A stretch of 10,711 nucleotides of DNA from Brevibacillus sp. (lineage in GTDB: Bacteria; Bacillota; Bacilli; Brevibacillales; Brevibacillaceae). Positions 1 through 7,256 of the stretch are shown here, piece by piece. The translations under genes and the position numbers were made by a program. Within the stretch, counting starts at the first letter, position 1. Every line of letters begins with the position of its first letter. Location of the stretch: the NCBI GenBank assembly GCA_029240815.1, contig JARDZO010000197.1, positions 1 to 10,711 on the forward strand, read 5' to 3'. Under the pieces are notes generated by a model. That model ran no database searches, had not been told where the DNA came from, and worked only from the letters and a program-made list of their open reading frames with translations.

Positions 1-1152
1 GATCACGCTACCTTCGCCAATGGTACGGCTATACGCTATCTAGATTATAACGACACATATCTTTCGGTCGAGCCGCTCCATCCCAGTGATGTGATTGCCC
101 CATTGCTGGCCTTGGCAGAAGAGCGCGGTATCTCCGTGCAGCGTCTGATTACAGCCATTGCCGTAGCATACGAGATCGGCGTCATTTTCTGCGATGAAGC
201 GAGCCTCAAATCAAATGGCTGGGATCATGTCAACTACATTACAGTGGCTACCGTGGTCGGGGGTGCCAATCTGCTCGGTATCTCCGAGGAGGAAACGCAG
301 CAGGCTCTGGCCCTGGCTATCGTGCCTCACGCCGCCATGCGTCAGACCAGAAATGGCGAAATCTCCATGTGGAAGGGTGCCGCGGCTGCCAATGCGGCCA
401 GAAATGCCGTATTCGCTCTGCAATTGGCCGAATGTGGGATGAAGGGACCATATGAACCGTTCGAAGGAACGATGGGCATGAACTATCAGATGATGAATCG
501 CAAGCTGAACTACGAAAGTGTCGTGAGAAAGCTGGATGCATGCGAAAGTCCGGCGAGTATCACCATCACCTACGTGAAGAACTGGGCAGTTGAGTACATG
601 ACCCAAAGCGCCATCGAAGCCGCTCTTGAGCTTCGCAAGGACTTGGGCAGCATGGAGGATGTCGAGCATATCCACATCGAAACCTTCCAGCTTGCTTATG
701 ATATTTTGGCCAAGGACAAGCAGAAATGGGCACCCAAAACACGGGAAACCGCAGATCATTCCCTGCCTTATATCGTCATCGCCGCACTGGAAGACGGGAA
801 AATCGACTTGGATACCTTTGCACCTGAAAGATTGGCAAATCAACAGACAATGGATCGCCTTACCTCGATCCTCAGCATCGAAGTGACGGACGAAATGAAT
901 GCCGGTTATCCTGACGGCAACCCGAATCGCATCACGATTAAGCGAAAGGACGGAAGAGAGCTGCAAAAACTGGTGAAGCATCCGTCCGGCCATCGCGGTA
1001 ATCCGATGTCGAATAAACAAATTGAGGAAAAGTTCATGAGGCTGACCACAGGATATCTCAGCCCGGCTAAGCAGCAACAAGCCCTGCAAGATCTGTGGAA
1101 TTTGGAGAAGCAGACGGATTATACCACGCTGTTTGCGCACTTTACCATCTAA
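1..1152 (+). CDS. prpD: 2-methylcitrate dehydratase (MmgE/PrpD family), 5'-truncated by the window edge
   Basis: This enzyme dehydrates 2-methylcitrate to 2-methylaconitate in the cytosolic methylcitrate cycle that oxidises propionyl-CoA. The reading frame is open from base 1, so the gene begins before the window. A GTG at 91 is an internal valine, because family sequence continues upstream of it: residues 8-22 of the visible frame (GTAIRYLDYNDTYLS) are the MmgE/PrpD signature, and HPSD follows at 27-30. Further family blocks are WKGAAAANAARNAV (residues about 124-137) and GPYEPFEG just after it. The visible part is 383 residues. Family members are about 470-480, so roughly 90 N-terminal residues are missing. 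The gene is followed after 32 bp by the methylisocitrate lyase gene, which fits an mmgE-mmgF order; a methylcitrate synthase gene probably lies upstream, outside the window. B. subtilis MmgE is the closest well-studied relative I can name. Some relatives also dehydrate citrate. Confidence 0.95.
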   Translation, partial: DHATFANGTAIRYLDYNDTYLSVEPLHPSDVIAPLLALAEERGISVQRLITAIAVAYEIGVIFCDEASLKSNGWDHVNYITVATVVGGANLLGISEEETQQALALAIVPHAAMRQTRNGEISMWKGAAAANAARNAVFALQLAECGMKGPYEPFEGTMGMNYQMMNRKLNYESVVRKLDACESPASITITYVKNWAVEYMTQSAIEAALELRKDLGSMEDVEHIHIETFQLAYDILAKDKQKWAPKTRETADHSLPYIVIAALEDGKIDLDTFAPERLANQQTMDRLTSILSIEVTDEMNAGYPDGNPNRITIKRKDGRELQKLVKHPSGHRGNPMSNKQIEEKFMRLTTGYLSPAKQQQALQDLWNLEKQTDYTTLFAHFTI

Positions 1153-1170
1153 ACGGAAAGTAACAAGACA

Positions 1171-1180
1171 AAGGGGGAGA
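1171..1180 (+). promoter_or_regulatory. ribosome binding site of prpB
   Basis: AAGGGGGAGA lies about 7 nt before the ATG at 1185. It fixes this start and indicates translation independent of the preceding gene. Confidence 0.75.
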
Positions 1181-1184
1181 ATCC

Positions 1185-2093
1185 ATGAGCTGGCTCACTA
1201 GAAATCAAGAGGAAGATCCGGTAACTCGTTTACGCACACGTCTGACATCAGAAAAAGGCATCTTGCAAATCCCAGGCGCACATGATGCCATGGCTGCTCT
1301 CTTGGCCAAACAATCGGGTTTTGAAGCCCTGTACCTGTCAGGCGCCGCTTTATCTGCAAGCTTGGGGCTGCCTGACTTGGGATTGATCACGTTATCTGAG
1401 CTTGCCTCGCGTACCAGAGAGATTGCCAGAGCGACGGGGCTGCCGATTTTGGTCGATGTCGATACTGGCTACGGAAGTGTACTGAACGTGACGCGGACGG
1501 TCCGGGAAATGGTAGATGCCGGAGCGGCTGCGATTCAAATAGAAGATCAGGATTTACCCAAAAAATGCGGCCACTTGAACGGAAAGAAGCTGGTCACGGA
1601 AGAAGAGATGGTACTGCGAATCCAGGCGGCGCGCAAAGCCAGCGATCGCATCTTTATATTGGCCCGTACCGATGCCAAATCGGTAGAGGGGATCGATGCT
1701 GCAATCAAACGGGCAAAAGCGTACGTAAAGGCCGGGGCAGATGCCATTTTCCCTGAAGCCCTGCAAACCGAGGAAGAGTTTAAAAGATTCGCCGAGGAAA
1801 TTCGCGTTCCGCTACTGGCAAATATGACCGAATTCGGCCAAACGCCTTACTACAGCGCCGAGCAATTTGAGGAATGGGGTTATAAAATGGTGATTTACCC
1901 GGTGACCTCGTTGCGAGTGGCTGCCAAGGCGATGGAAAGAGTCTATCATCTGATTCGGGAATCAGGGAGTCAGCGGGATGCACTGGATGACATGCAAACG
2001 CGAAAAGAATTGTATGAAACCATACAGTATTTTGAATACGAAGACATGGATAATCGGATTGCTAAAACCATTCTGGATTACGAGAAACGTTGA
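1185..2093 (+). CDS. prpB: 2-methylisocitrate lyase (PrpB/MmgF; isocitrate lyase/PEP mutase superfamily)
   Basis: The enzyme cleaves (2S,3R)-2-methylisocitrate to pyruvate and succinate, the last step of the methylcitrate cycle. The 302-residue protein has the family's usual length and single TIM-barrel layout. Visible landmarks are SGAALSASLGLPDLG (52-66), the Mg-binding DVD (91-93), the acidic IED (119-121), the catalytic-loop signature KKCGH (126-130, with C128 as the expected catalytic cysteine) and ARTDA (160-164). The KKCGH loop separates lyases from PEP mutase and oxaloacetate decarboxylase relatives, which lack this cysteine. LANMTEFG (211-218) is also typical of methylisocitrate lyase. 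The ATG at 1185 has a good ribosome binding site. The gene sits 32 bp after prpD and 22 bp before the aconitase gene, so all three are probably cotranscribed. No frameshift or missing active-site residue is seen. Confidence 0.95.
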   Translation: MSWLTRNQEEDPVTRLRTRLTSEKGILQIPGAHDAMAALLAKQSGFEALYLSGAALSASLGLPDLGLITLSELASRTREIARATGLPILVDVDTGYGSVLNVTRTVREMVDAGAAAIQIEDQDLPKKCGHLNGKKLVTEEEMVLRIQAARKASDRIFILARTDAKSVEGIDAAIKRAKAYVKAGADAIFPEALQTEEEFKRFAEEIRVPLLANMTEFGQTPYYSAEQFEEWGYKMVIYPVTSLRVAAKAMERVYHLIRESGSQRDALDDMQTRKELYETIQYFEYEDMDNRIAKTILDYEKR

Positions 2094-2115
2094 CTGAAGG
2101 TAAAAGGGGGAAGAG

Positions 2116-4788
2116 ATGATGAAACGAACGCTGACAGTAGAAGGAAAAGAGTACGTCTACTATAGTTTGCATGATGTTGAGGTAGCTGAACCGGCTAAGG
2201 TTGCCTCACTTCCTTTTTCTATCAAAGTCCTGTTGGAAGCGGCGATCCGCCAGTGTGACGGGAAATACATCACGCAGCAGCACATCGAGGAATTAGCCCA
2301 GTGGAAAAGCACACAGTGGAAGAAAAAAGAGATTCCTTTCAAACCAGCCCGAATCGTCTTTCAAGATTTCACCGGTGTGCCTGCCATTGTTGATCTGGCC
2401 GCCATGCGTGATGCCGTCCTTGAGGCTGGCGGAGATCCGCTGAAGATCAATCCGCAGATACCGGTTGATCTCATCATCGACCATTCGCTGATCGTGGAGC
2501 ATTCGGGATCGAATGACGCTTTTCATGAAAATCTGGAGATCGAGTATCAGCGCAATCATGAGCGCTATCAGTTCATTCGCTGGGCGCAGAAAGCATTTCA
2601 AAATTTTCGGGTCGTCCCGCCTGCATCGGGCATTGTACATCAGGTCAACCTGGAGGCTTTGGCTACTTCGGTAAAGACCAAAGAGGTCGATGGCGCGGTA
2701 GAGGTCTACCCCGATTCTTTGGTCGGGACAGACTCGCATACGCCGATGATCAATGGGTTGGGCATCGTCGGTTGGGGCGTGGGTGGGATCGAAGCAGAAG
2801 CGGCGATGCTCGGCCAGCCGCTCTACTTCGTCATCCCCGAGGTGGTCGGAATCAAGGTGAGAGGCAAGCTGGCAGAGGGCGTGACGGCGACCGATCTTGC
2901 TTTGACGATCACCAACAAGCTTCGCCAAAAGGGTGTAGTCGGTAAATTCGTGGAATTCTTTGGCCCCGGATTGCAACATCTATCCTTGGCGGATCGCGCG
3001 ACCGTTGCCAATATGGCTCCTGAGTATGGAGCGACGATGGGCTTTTTCCCTGCCGATGAGGTCGCGATGGAGTATTTGCGGCTGACCGGAAGAGGCGAGT
3101 ATGTGCCGCTTGCCGAAGCCTATTTGAAAGCGCAAGGGCTGTTCCGTACCGAGGAGGCGCCCGACCCAGATTTTACGTTTGTGCTGGAGCTTGATTTGAG
3201 TATGATCCAGCCGACGCTGGCAGGTCCAAAACGGCCGCAGGATCGCATCGAGCTCTCCGGGATGAAACAAACCTTTGCCGAGCTCGTCAGCGCTCCGGTG
3301 GCAGACCGCGGATACGGCTTGGAGGAAGCCGAACTGGAGAAAAATGTGAAGTTGGAAACTCTATCGGAGGAGCTGAGTACAGGCGCTGTCGTGCTGGCTG
3401 CGATTACCAGCTGCACCAATACTTCCAATCCGTCAGTAATGATCGCGGCAGGTCTGGTCGCCAAAAAAGCGATTGAGCTGGGACTGCGCAAGCCTGCTTA
3501 TGTAAAAAGCACATTGACTCCCGGCTCCACGGTCGTCGCCCAGTACTTGAAAGAGGCTGGACTCTTGACCTATCTGGAACAGCTCGGCTTCTATATCGAT
3601 GGCTACGGGTGCGCCACTTGCTGCGGTAATAGCGGCTCGCTGCACCCCGAAGTGGAGGACGTCATCAAGGAGAACCAACTGCTGGTCGCCTCTGTCTTGA
3701 GCGGCAACCGCAATTTTGAAGGCCGCGTTCATCCATTGATCAAAGCCAACTATTTGGCCTCACCGCCACTCGTCATCGTGTATGCATTAACGGGTACGGT
3801 ACGGATCGATTTTGACTCCGAGCCGATCGGCTATGGACATGACAATCAAGCCGTATACCTGAGGGATATCTGGCCACAGACACAGGAAATCGAAGAAGTA
3901 ATCGCATCCACGCTGCATCCTGAGCTGTTCCGTAAGCAGTATGAACATCTGTTTGAGAACGACAGGTGGACTTCCATCGATGCTCCGGAGGGCATGATTT
4001 ATAAGTGGGACGAGCAGTCTACCTACATTCAGAAAGCGCCCTATTTTTCAGAGGAAATTGCAAAACGAGAGGGACCAGCTACGCTTGGCGGAATGAAAGC
4101 TCTCCTGCTGCTGGGTGATTCGATCACGACGGACCACATCTCCCCAGCCGGCAGAATTAGTCCGAGCAGTCCAGCCTCTCTGTTTTTGTCGGACAAGGGC
4201 GTGGAGTATAAAGATTTTAACTCCTATGGAGCGAGACGCGGCAATCATCATGTGATGATGCGGGGAACCTTTGCCAACATACGCATTCGCAATAAACTGT
4301 CGGATGGCAAGGAAGGCGGATATACCAAATATCTGCCGACCGGAGAAGTTATGCCCGTCTATGATGCAGCGATGAACTACAAGGCAGACAAGACCAGTCT
4401 GATCATTATCGCCGGGAAGGAATACGGGACTGGCAGCTCGCGGGACTGGGCTGCCAAAGGGACTTTCCTGCTGGGGGTCCAGGCCGTTTTAGCAGAAAGC
4501 TTTGAAAGAATCCACCGAAGCAACCTGGTGGGCATGGGCGTGCTCCCCCTGCAGTTCGAGGAAGGGGATCATACGGAAAGATTCAATTTGGACGGAACTG
4601 AAACTTTTGCTATTATAGGTGTAGAAAATGGAATTGATCCTGGCCAGAAGGTAACGGTCAGAGCCGCTCGGCAAGATCAATCGATTGTGGAATTCCGGGC
4701 GGTCGTGCGTCTTGACAGTGCTGTCGAAGTTGAATATTATCGCAATGGAGGAATTCTGCAGACGGTGTTGCAACCTTACATGAGCTAA
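2116..4788 (+). CDS. acnA: Aconitate hydratase, AcnA/IRP1 type, probable 2-methylaconitate hydratase of the methylcitrate cycle
   Basis: This is a [4Fe-4S] hydro-lyase that interconverts citrate and isocitrate. Inside a prp operon it very likely also hydrates 2-methylaconitate to 2-methylisocitrate, between PrpD and PrpB. The 890 residues match AcnA length. Cluster ligands are C433 (SCTNTSNP), C499 and C502 (GCATCCGNSG); their 66- and 3-residue spacing is that of IRP1/AcnA. Other blocks are DHSLIVEHSG, FRVVPPASGIVHQVNLE, VGTDSHTPMINGLG, LLGDSITTDHISPAG, GARRGNHHVMMRGTFANIR and, in the C-terminal swivel domain, EYGTGSSRDWAAKG with ESFERIHRSNLVGMGVLPLQF. It is not the AcnD subtype, whose cluster region reads differently, and no prpF-like gene is visible. 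Variants from the common AcnA consensus are an extra cysteine C503 (usually Ile), PPASG for PPGTG and SHTP for SHTT. Two adjacent ATGs (2116 and 2119) follow a GGGGG ribosome binding site at 2106-2110; the second has the better spacing (8 nt against 5). Confidence 0.93.
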   Translation: MMKRTLTVEGKEYVYYSLHDVEVAEPAKVASLPFSIKVLLEAAIRQCDGKYITQQHIEELAQWKSTQWKKKEIPFKPARIVFQDFTGVPAIVDLAAMRDAVLEAGGDPLKINPQIPVDLIIDHSLIVEHSGSNDAFHENLEIEYQRNHERYQFIRWAQKAFQNFRVVPPASGIVHQVNLEALATSVKTKEVDGAVEVYPDSLVGTDSHTPMINGLGIVGWGVGGIEAEAAMLGQPLYFVIPEVVGIKVRGKLAEGVTATDLALTITNKLRQKGVVGKFVEFFGPGLQHLSLADRATVANMAPEYGATMGFFPADEVAMEYLRLTGRGEYVPLAEAYLKAQGLFRTEEAPDPDFTFVLELDLSMIQPTLAGPKRPQDRIELSGMKQTFAELVSAPVADRGYGLEEAELEKNVKLETLSEELSTGAVVLAAITSCTNTSNPSVMIAAGLVAKKAIELGLRKPAYVKSTLTPGSTVVAQYLKEAGLLTYLEQLGFYIDGYGCATCCGNSGSLHPEVEDVIKENQLLVASVLSGNRNFEGRVHPLIKANYLASPPLVIVYALTGTVRIDFDSEPIGYGHDNQAVYLRDIWPQTQEIEEVIASTLHPELFRKQYEHLFENDRWTSIDAPEGMIYKWDEQSTYIQKAPYFSEEIAKREGPATLGGMKALLLLGDSITTDHISPAGRISPSSPASLFLSDKGVEYKDFNSYGARRGNHHVMMRGTFANIRIRNKLSDGKEGGYTKYLPTGEVMPVYDAAMNYKADKTSLIIIAGKEYGTGSSRDWAAKGTFLLGVQAVLAESFERIHRSNLVGMGVLPLQFEEGDHTERFNLDGTETFAIIGVENGIDPGQKVTVRAARQDQSIVEFRAVVRLDSAVEVEYYRNGGILQTVLQPYMS

Positions 4789-4801
4789 AGATTCCTTCAG
4801 T

Positions 4802-4852
4802 GAGATAGGGCCACCGGTTCTGTCGAAAAACGCCCGGTGCCCATATGATCTC
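4802..4852 (+). other. long imperfect hairpin between acnA and gntR
   Basis: GAGAT (4802-4806) pairs with ATCTC (4848-4852), GGGC (4808-4811) with GCCC (4839-4842), and ACCGG (4813-4817) with CCGGT (4834-4838). There is one bulged C and an asymmetric internal loop. No T-run follows, so it is not a standard terminator. It ends a few bases before the gntR ribosome binding site (AGAAAGG, 4855-4861). It could stabilise the acnA mRNA 3' end, mark a processing site, or tune gntR translation. The pairing is seen directly; any role is inferred. Confidence 0.5.
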
Positions 4853-4870
4853 TTAGAAAGGATAATCCGT

Positions 4871-5548
4871 ATGCAAATACCTTCGTTCAGCAAAAGGCTT
4901 TCCGCAAGCGATGTTGCCTATTTAGAAGTGAAGCGAGCCATTACAGAGTGGGAATATGCTCCCGGCGTACAACTAATCGAGGAAAACCTATCCAAGGACC
5001 TGGAAGTTAGCCGGACGCCTCTTCGCCAAGCTCTTTATCGTTTGGAGCTGGAAGGATTAATTATCCGACAGCCAAACGGAAGAATCCAAGTGGCACCAAT
5101 TACGATCGAAGAAGCGGAAGAGATATTCAAGGTGCGGGAAGTGCTGGAGGGCTTGCTTGCCCGTGAAGCCACCCACTATGTCACCGTCAAGCATCTGCAA
5201 CGGCTCGAAGATGTACTGGAGTTAATGAGAAGGGCCGCCGAACAAAACCGAAATCAAGATACGGTCAAATACGGCAGCAATTTTCACCAACTCTTGCATG
5301 ACTTAAGCGGAAACCATACAGCGATGCGTTTTCTGGAGCAAATAAACAGCAGGATTGAGCGGTACCGGAGAATCGGAGGGTACAAAAACCCAGGCTACGT
5401 CCCGATGCGACCGGTGGAGGAGCACCTGCAAATCTTTCAAGCCATTAGCAAAGGAGACGCTGCGGAAGTGGAAGCTACCATGCGGGCACACATCCGTCAC
5501 AGCTTGCTGATAGCCAAAGAGACGTTGGAATTGTACCTAAAAAAATGA
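4871..5548 (+). CDS. GntR-family transcriptional regulator, FadR subfamily (FCD domain)
   Basis: This 225-residue DNA-binding regulator has an N-terminal winged helix-turn-helix at about 10-75. The recognition-helix block is SRTPLRQALYRLELEGLI (47-64), ending in the usual Q-x-NGR-x-Q-V wing. A C-terminal all-helical FCD effector domain covers about 80-222. FCD domains normally bind a metal and a carboxylate effector through Asp and three His. Here H139 (in NFHQLL), H185 (EEHLQIF) and H207 (AHIRHS) are present, but the usual Asp four residues before the first His is G135. The gene is on the same strand 82 bp after acnA and ends at a strong terminator, so it is probably the last gene of the propionate operon and a candidate local regulator responding to a methylcitrate-cycle intermediate. 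That role is inferred from position. No clear operator palindrome is visible, since the operon promoter lies outside the window. The ATG at 4871 has AGAAAGG about 9 nt upstream. Confidence 0.88.
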   Translation: MQIPSFSKRLSASDVAYLEVKRAITEWEYAPGVQLIEENLSKDLEVSRTPLRQALYRLELEGLIIRQPNGRIQVAPITIEEAEEIFKVREVLEGLLAREATHYVTVKHLQRLEDVLELMRRAAEQNRNQDTVKYGSNFHQLLHDLSGNHTAMRFLEQINSRIERYRRIGGYKNPGYVPMRPVEEHLQIFQAISKGDAAEVEATMRAHIRHSLLIAKETLELYLKK

Positions 5549-5563
5549 TTAGTAAAAAACGAG

Positions 5564-5604
5564 CAGGTGGGGACCTTTGATCCTCCACCTGTTTTTGTTT
5601 TTTG
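5564..5604 (+). terminator. rho-independent terminator after gntR
   Basis: CAGGTGG (5564-5570) pairs with CCACCTG (5585-5591), with G-T and G-C pairs extending inward. It is followed at once by TTTTTGTTTTTTG. It lies 15 bp after the gntR stop and closes the prp operon. Confidence 0.9.
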
Positions 5605-5804
5605 ATAGATACTTTAGGAGCCCACGATAGAGTTTTCTTATTGTACTGATGACCATGTGACGATCCGTAATGATCAATCGGTTTTCCCAATACGATTTTG
5701 ACATTATCCTTTGAAATCTTGCTCGTTTATTACGATTCGTTTGAGTTTGATGACCTGTGATTACGAATGGTTTATTTCTGGGAAGTTTATGCTACTATTT
5801 CCAC
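5605..5804 (+). promoter_or_regulatory. leader of the Lrp-type regulator gene with repeated ATTACGA-like elements
   Basis: This noncoding stretch of about 200 bp lies between the gntR terminator and the lrp-type gene. ATTACGATTCGTTT (5729-5742) and ATTACGAATGGTTT (5760-5773) match at 12 of 14 bases and are 31 bp apart, three helical turns. A weaker copy, AATACGATTTT, starts at 5689. An inverted copy of the core (CGTAAT) lies at 5666-5671. Lrp/AsnC proteins often bind several helically phased sites in their own promoters, so this is a plausible autoregulatory region. A TTGACA at 5698-5703 has no fitting -10, and I could not place the promoter with confidence. Confidence 0.45.
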
Positions 5805-5810
5805 AGGAGG
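5805..5810 (+). promoter_or_regulatory. ribosome binding site that decides the lrp-type start
   Basis: A perfect AGGAGG ends 1 nt before an ATG at 5812 and 7 nt before the ATG at 5818. Only the latter has workable spacing, so 5818 is chosen over 5812 and over more upstream in-frame starts. Confidence 0.85.
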
Positions 5811-5817
5811 TATGACG

Positions 5818-6270
5818 ATGGACGATGTAGATCTGAGAATCCTGGAATTACTCGAAGAAAACGGAAGGCTGTCACACGAAGAAATCAGCAAGCTCTTGCA
5901 CATCTCGCGCCCAGCGGTTCACCAGCGGGTCGTCAAGCTCGAAAGGAACGGGGTGATCAAAGGATATCGCGGCATCGTCGATTGGAGAAAGCTAGAGCAG
6001 AAAATCAAGGTATTGATCTTTGTCAAAGCGAGATGCCATAACTTCAAGGAAATCGCCGGGAAGATCGTGGAGCTGCAGGTGCCGAATGTGAAGATCCTCG
6101 AATGCCAACGACTTGCAGGCGAGTGGTGCATGATGCTAAAAGTGCGCGTGACCGCACCGGAGGATCTCACCAATCTGATTGATGAAATGGTAAAGCATGA
6201 AGAGATTTTGGAAACCTCTACGACATTCATCTTGTCGACGATATACGAGGATGGATGGAAAGAAATATAA
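5818..6270 (+). CDS. Lrp/AsnC-family transcriptional regulator
   Basis: This 150-residue protein has the standard length of this family. The N-terminal helix-turn-helix spans about 4-50 (MDDVDLRILELLEENGRLS, then HEEISKLLHISRPAVHQRVVKLERNGVI). It is followed by the RAM effector and oligomerisation domain (about 64-143), whose GEWC at 101-104 replaces the more common G-x-x-D-Y type block. Family members bind amino acids or related small molecules as octamers and often control an adjacent exporter. The next gene, 20 bp downstream on the same strand, encodes an EamA-type exporter, so control of that exporter and of itself is the likely role. Effector and targets cannot be read from the sequence. 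The start is set by the AGGAGG at 5805-5810. Confidence 0.9.
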   Translation: MDDVDLRILELLEENGRLSHEEISKLLHISRPAVHQRVVKLERNGVIKGYRGIVDWRKLEQKIKVLIFVKARCHNFKEIAGKIVELQVPNVKILECQRLAGEWCMMLKVRVTAPEDLTNLIDEMVKHEEILETSTTFILSTIYEDGWKEI

Positions 6271-6290
6271 AACAAGGGTGGAAACAGGCG

Positions 6291-7256
6291 ATGACAGTGA
6301 AAAAAGATTCGAAACTTTTTGCCGTTACTCTCGCTTTGCTGACCGTGTACCTTTTTTGGGGAGGCACGTACCTCGGAATGAAGGTAGCCATTGAGTCTAT
6401 GCCTCCCTTTATCATGGCAGGGGTACGATTCTTGCTGGCTGGTATGGTCCTGTTCCTGATCGGGCGCTGGAAGGGGGCGGAAATGCCTAGAGCAGCTGAG
6501 TGGAGAGGGGCCGGTATTATTGGGGCTTTATTGCTTCTCGGCGGCAACGGCGTCGTAGCATGGGCGGAATTAAGACTGCCCTCTGCCATTGCATCCTTGC
6601 TGGTTGCGACCGTACCACTGTGGATCCTCGTGTTCAATTGGGTTGGTGGGAGCCGGCAAAAGCCAACTGTCGGGGTGATGGCCGGTATTCTTTTTGGTCT
6701 GGCGGGAGTAGCTGTGTTGGTCGTACACCCAGGCGGAGCCGACAATCAAGGCGTCGATACCATCGGGATACTTGCCCTTTTGTTCGCCTCGATATGCTGG
6801 TCGTTTGGTTCTTTATATTCCCGTACCGCAAAGCTCCCAGCGTCTCCTCTGATGTCAACTGCCTTGCAAATGATTGTGGGGGGAGTTTTGCTCGGAATCG
6901 CATCCATCTTTTTCGATGACTGGACAAAGCTGCGTGTGACGGAGATATCTCTTCGTTCCTGGATTGCACTAGGGTATTTAATCGTATTTGGCTCTATTAT
7001 CGCTTATACAGCATATATTTGGCTTTTGAAAAATGCAGAACCTTCGCTAGTATCCACCTATGCTTTTGTAAACCCGATCGTTGCGGTATTCTTAGGCTGG
7101 TTGCTGGCAGATGAACAGCTGACTACCCAGTCATGGGTCGCTGCCGCTATGATTATCGCAGCCGTCGCCATCATCACGATTTTTCGGGGGAAGAGCGCCA
7201 GCCAAGCGCAACCGGTTGGGCGCAAAGAGGAAGGAAAGCTTCAGGCAAGTGAATAA
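6291..7256 (+). CDS. EamA/DMT-superfamily transporter, YedA-like exporter
   Basis: This 321-residue integral membrane protein has ten predicted hydrophobic helices arranged as two EamA repeats. The first opens with LLTVYLFWGGTYLGMKVAIESMPPFIMAGVRF, as in E. coli YedA-like proteins, and contains LLLLGGNGVVAWAE and PSAIASLLVATVPLW. The second covers GILALLFASICWSFGSLYSR to the C-terminal PIVAVFLGWLLADEQLTTQSW. A charged hydrophilic tail of about 25 residues follows. Relatives are secondary transporters, and characterised cases export amino acids or other metabolites. The substrate here is unknown, but pairing with an Lrp-type regulator favours an amino acid or amino acid-like compound. I chose the ATG at 6291 because AAGGGTGG (6274-6281) lies about 9 nt upstream. 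An in-frame ATG at 6255 would overlap the regulator gene and add 12 hydrophilic residues. No canonical terminator follows; only a weak hairpin overlaps the next feature. Confidence 0.9.
   Translation: MTVKKDSKLFAVTLALLTVYLFWGGTYLGMKVAIESMPPFIMAGVRFLLAGMVLFLIGRWKGAEMPRAAEWRGAGIIGALLLLGGNGVVAWAELRLPSAIASLLVATVPLWILVFNWVGGSRQKPTVGVMAGILFGLAGVAVLVVHPGGADNQGVDTIGILALLFASICWSFGSLYSRTAKLPASPLMSTALQMIVGGVLLGIASIFFDDWTKLRVTEISLRSWIALGYLIVFGSIIAYTAYIWLLKNAEPSLVSTYAFVNPIVAVFLGWLLADEQLTTQSWVAAAMIIAAVAIITIFRGKSASQAQPVGRKEEGKLQASE

Noticed and set aside
91..93. GTG as the start of prpD
   Set aside because: The frame is open to base 1 and encodes the family signature GTAIRYLDYNDTY upstream of this codon, so the GTG is internal and the gene is truncated by the window.
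211..1140. Long minus-strand open frame opposite prpD (309 codons)
   Set aside because: It is fully antisense to a strong enzyme gene, shows no recognisable domain, and is explained by the codon bias of the gene above it. Other antisense frames over prpB and acnA are rejected for the same reason.
2293..2979. Minus-strand open frame opposite acnA (228 codons)
   Set aside because: It is antisense to conserved aconitase sequence, without a ribosome binding site or family motif.
2116..4788. AcnD-type 2-methylcitrate dehydratase
   Set aside because: The cluster motifs (SCTNTSNP, GCATCCGNSG) and total length follow AcnA/IRP1. PrpD is already present, and no prpF-like partner gene is visible.
5698..5731. 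Sigma-A promoter from TTGACA (5698-5703) for the Lrp-type gene
   Set aside because: No acceptable -10 occurs at 16-19 bp spacing; TTTATT lies 22 bp away.
6255..6290. Upstream ATG for the EamA gene
   Set aside because: It overlaps the regulator gene and adds hydrophilic residues not typical of the family, while the ATG at 6291 has a well-spaced ribosome binding site.
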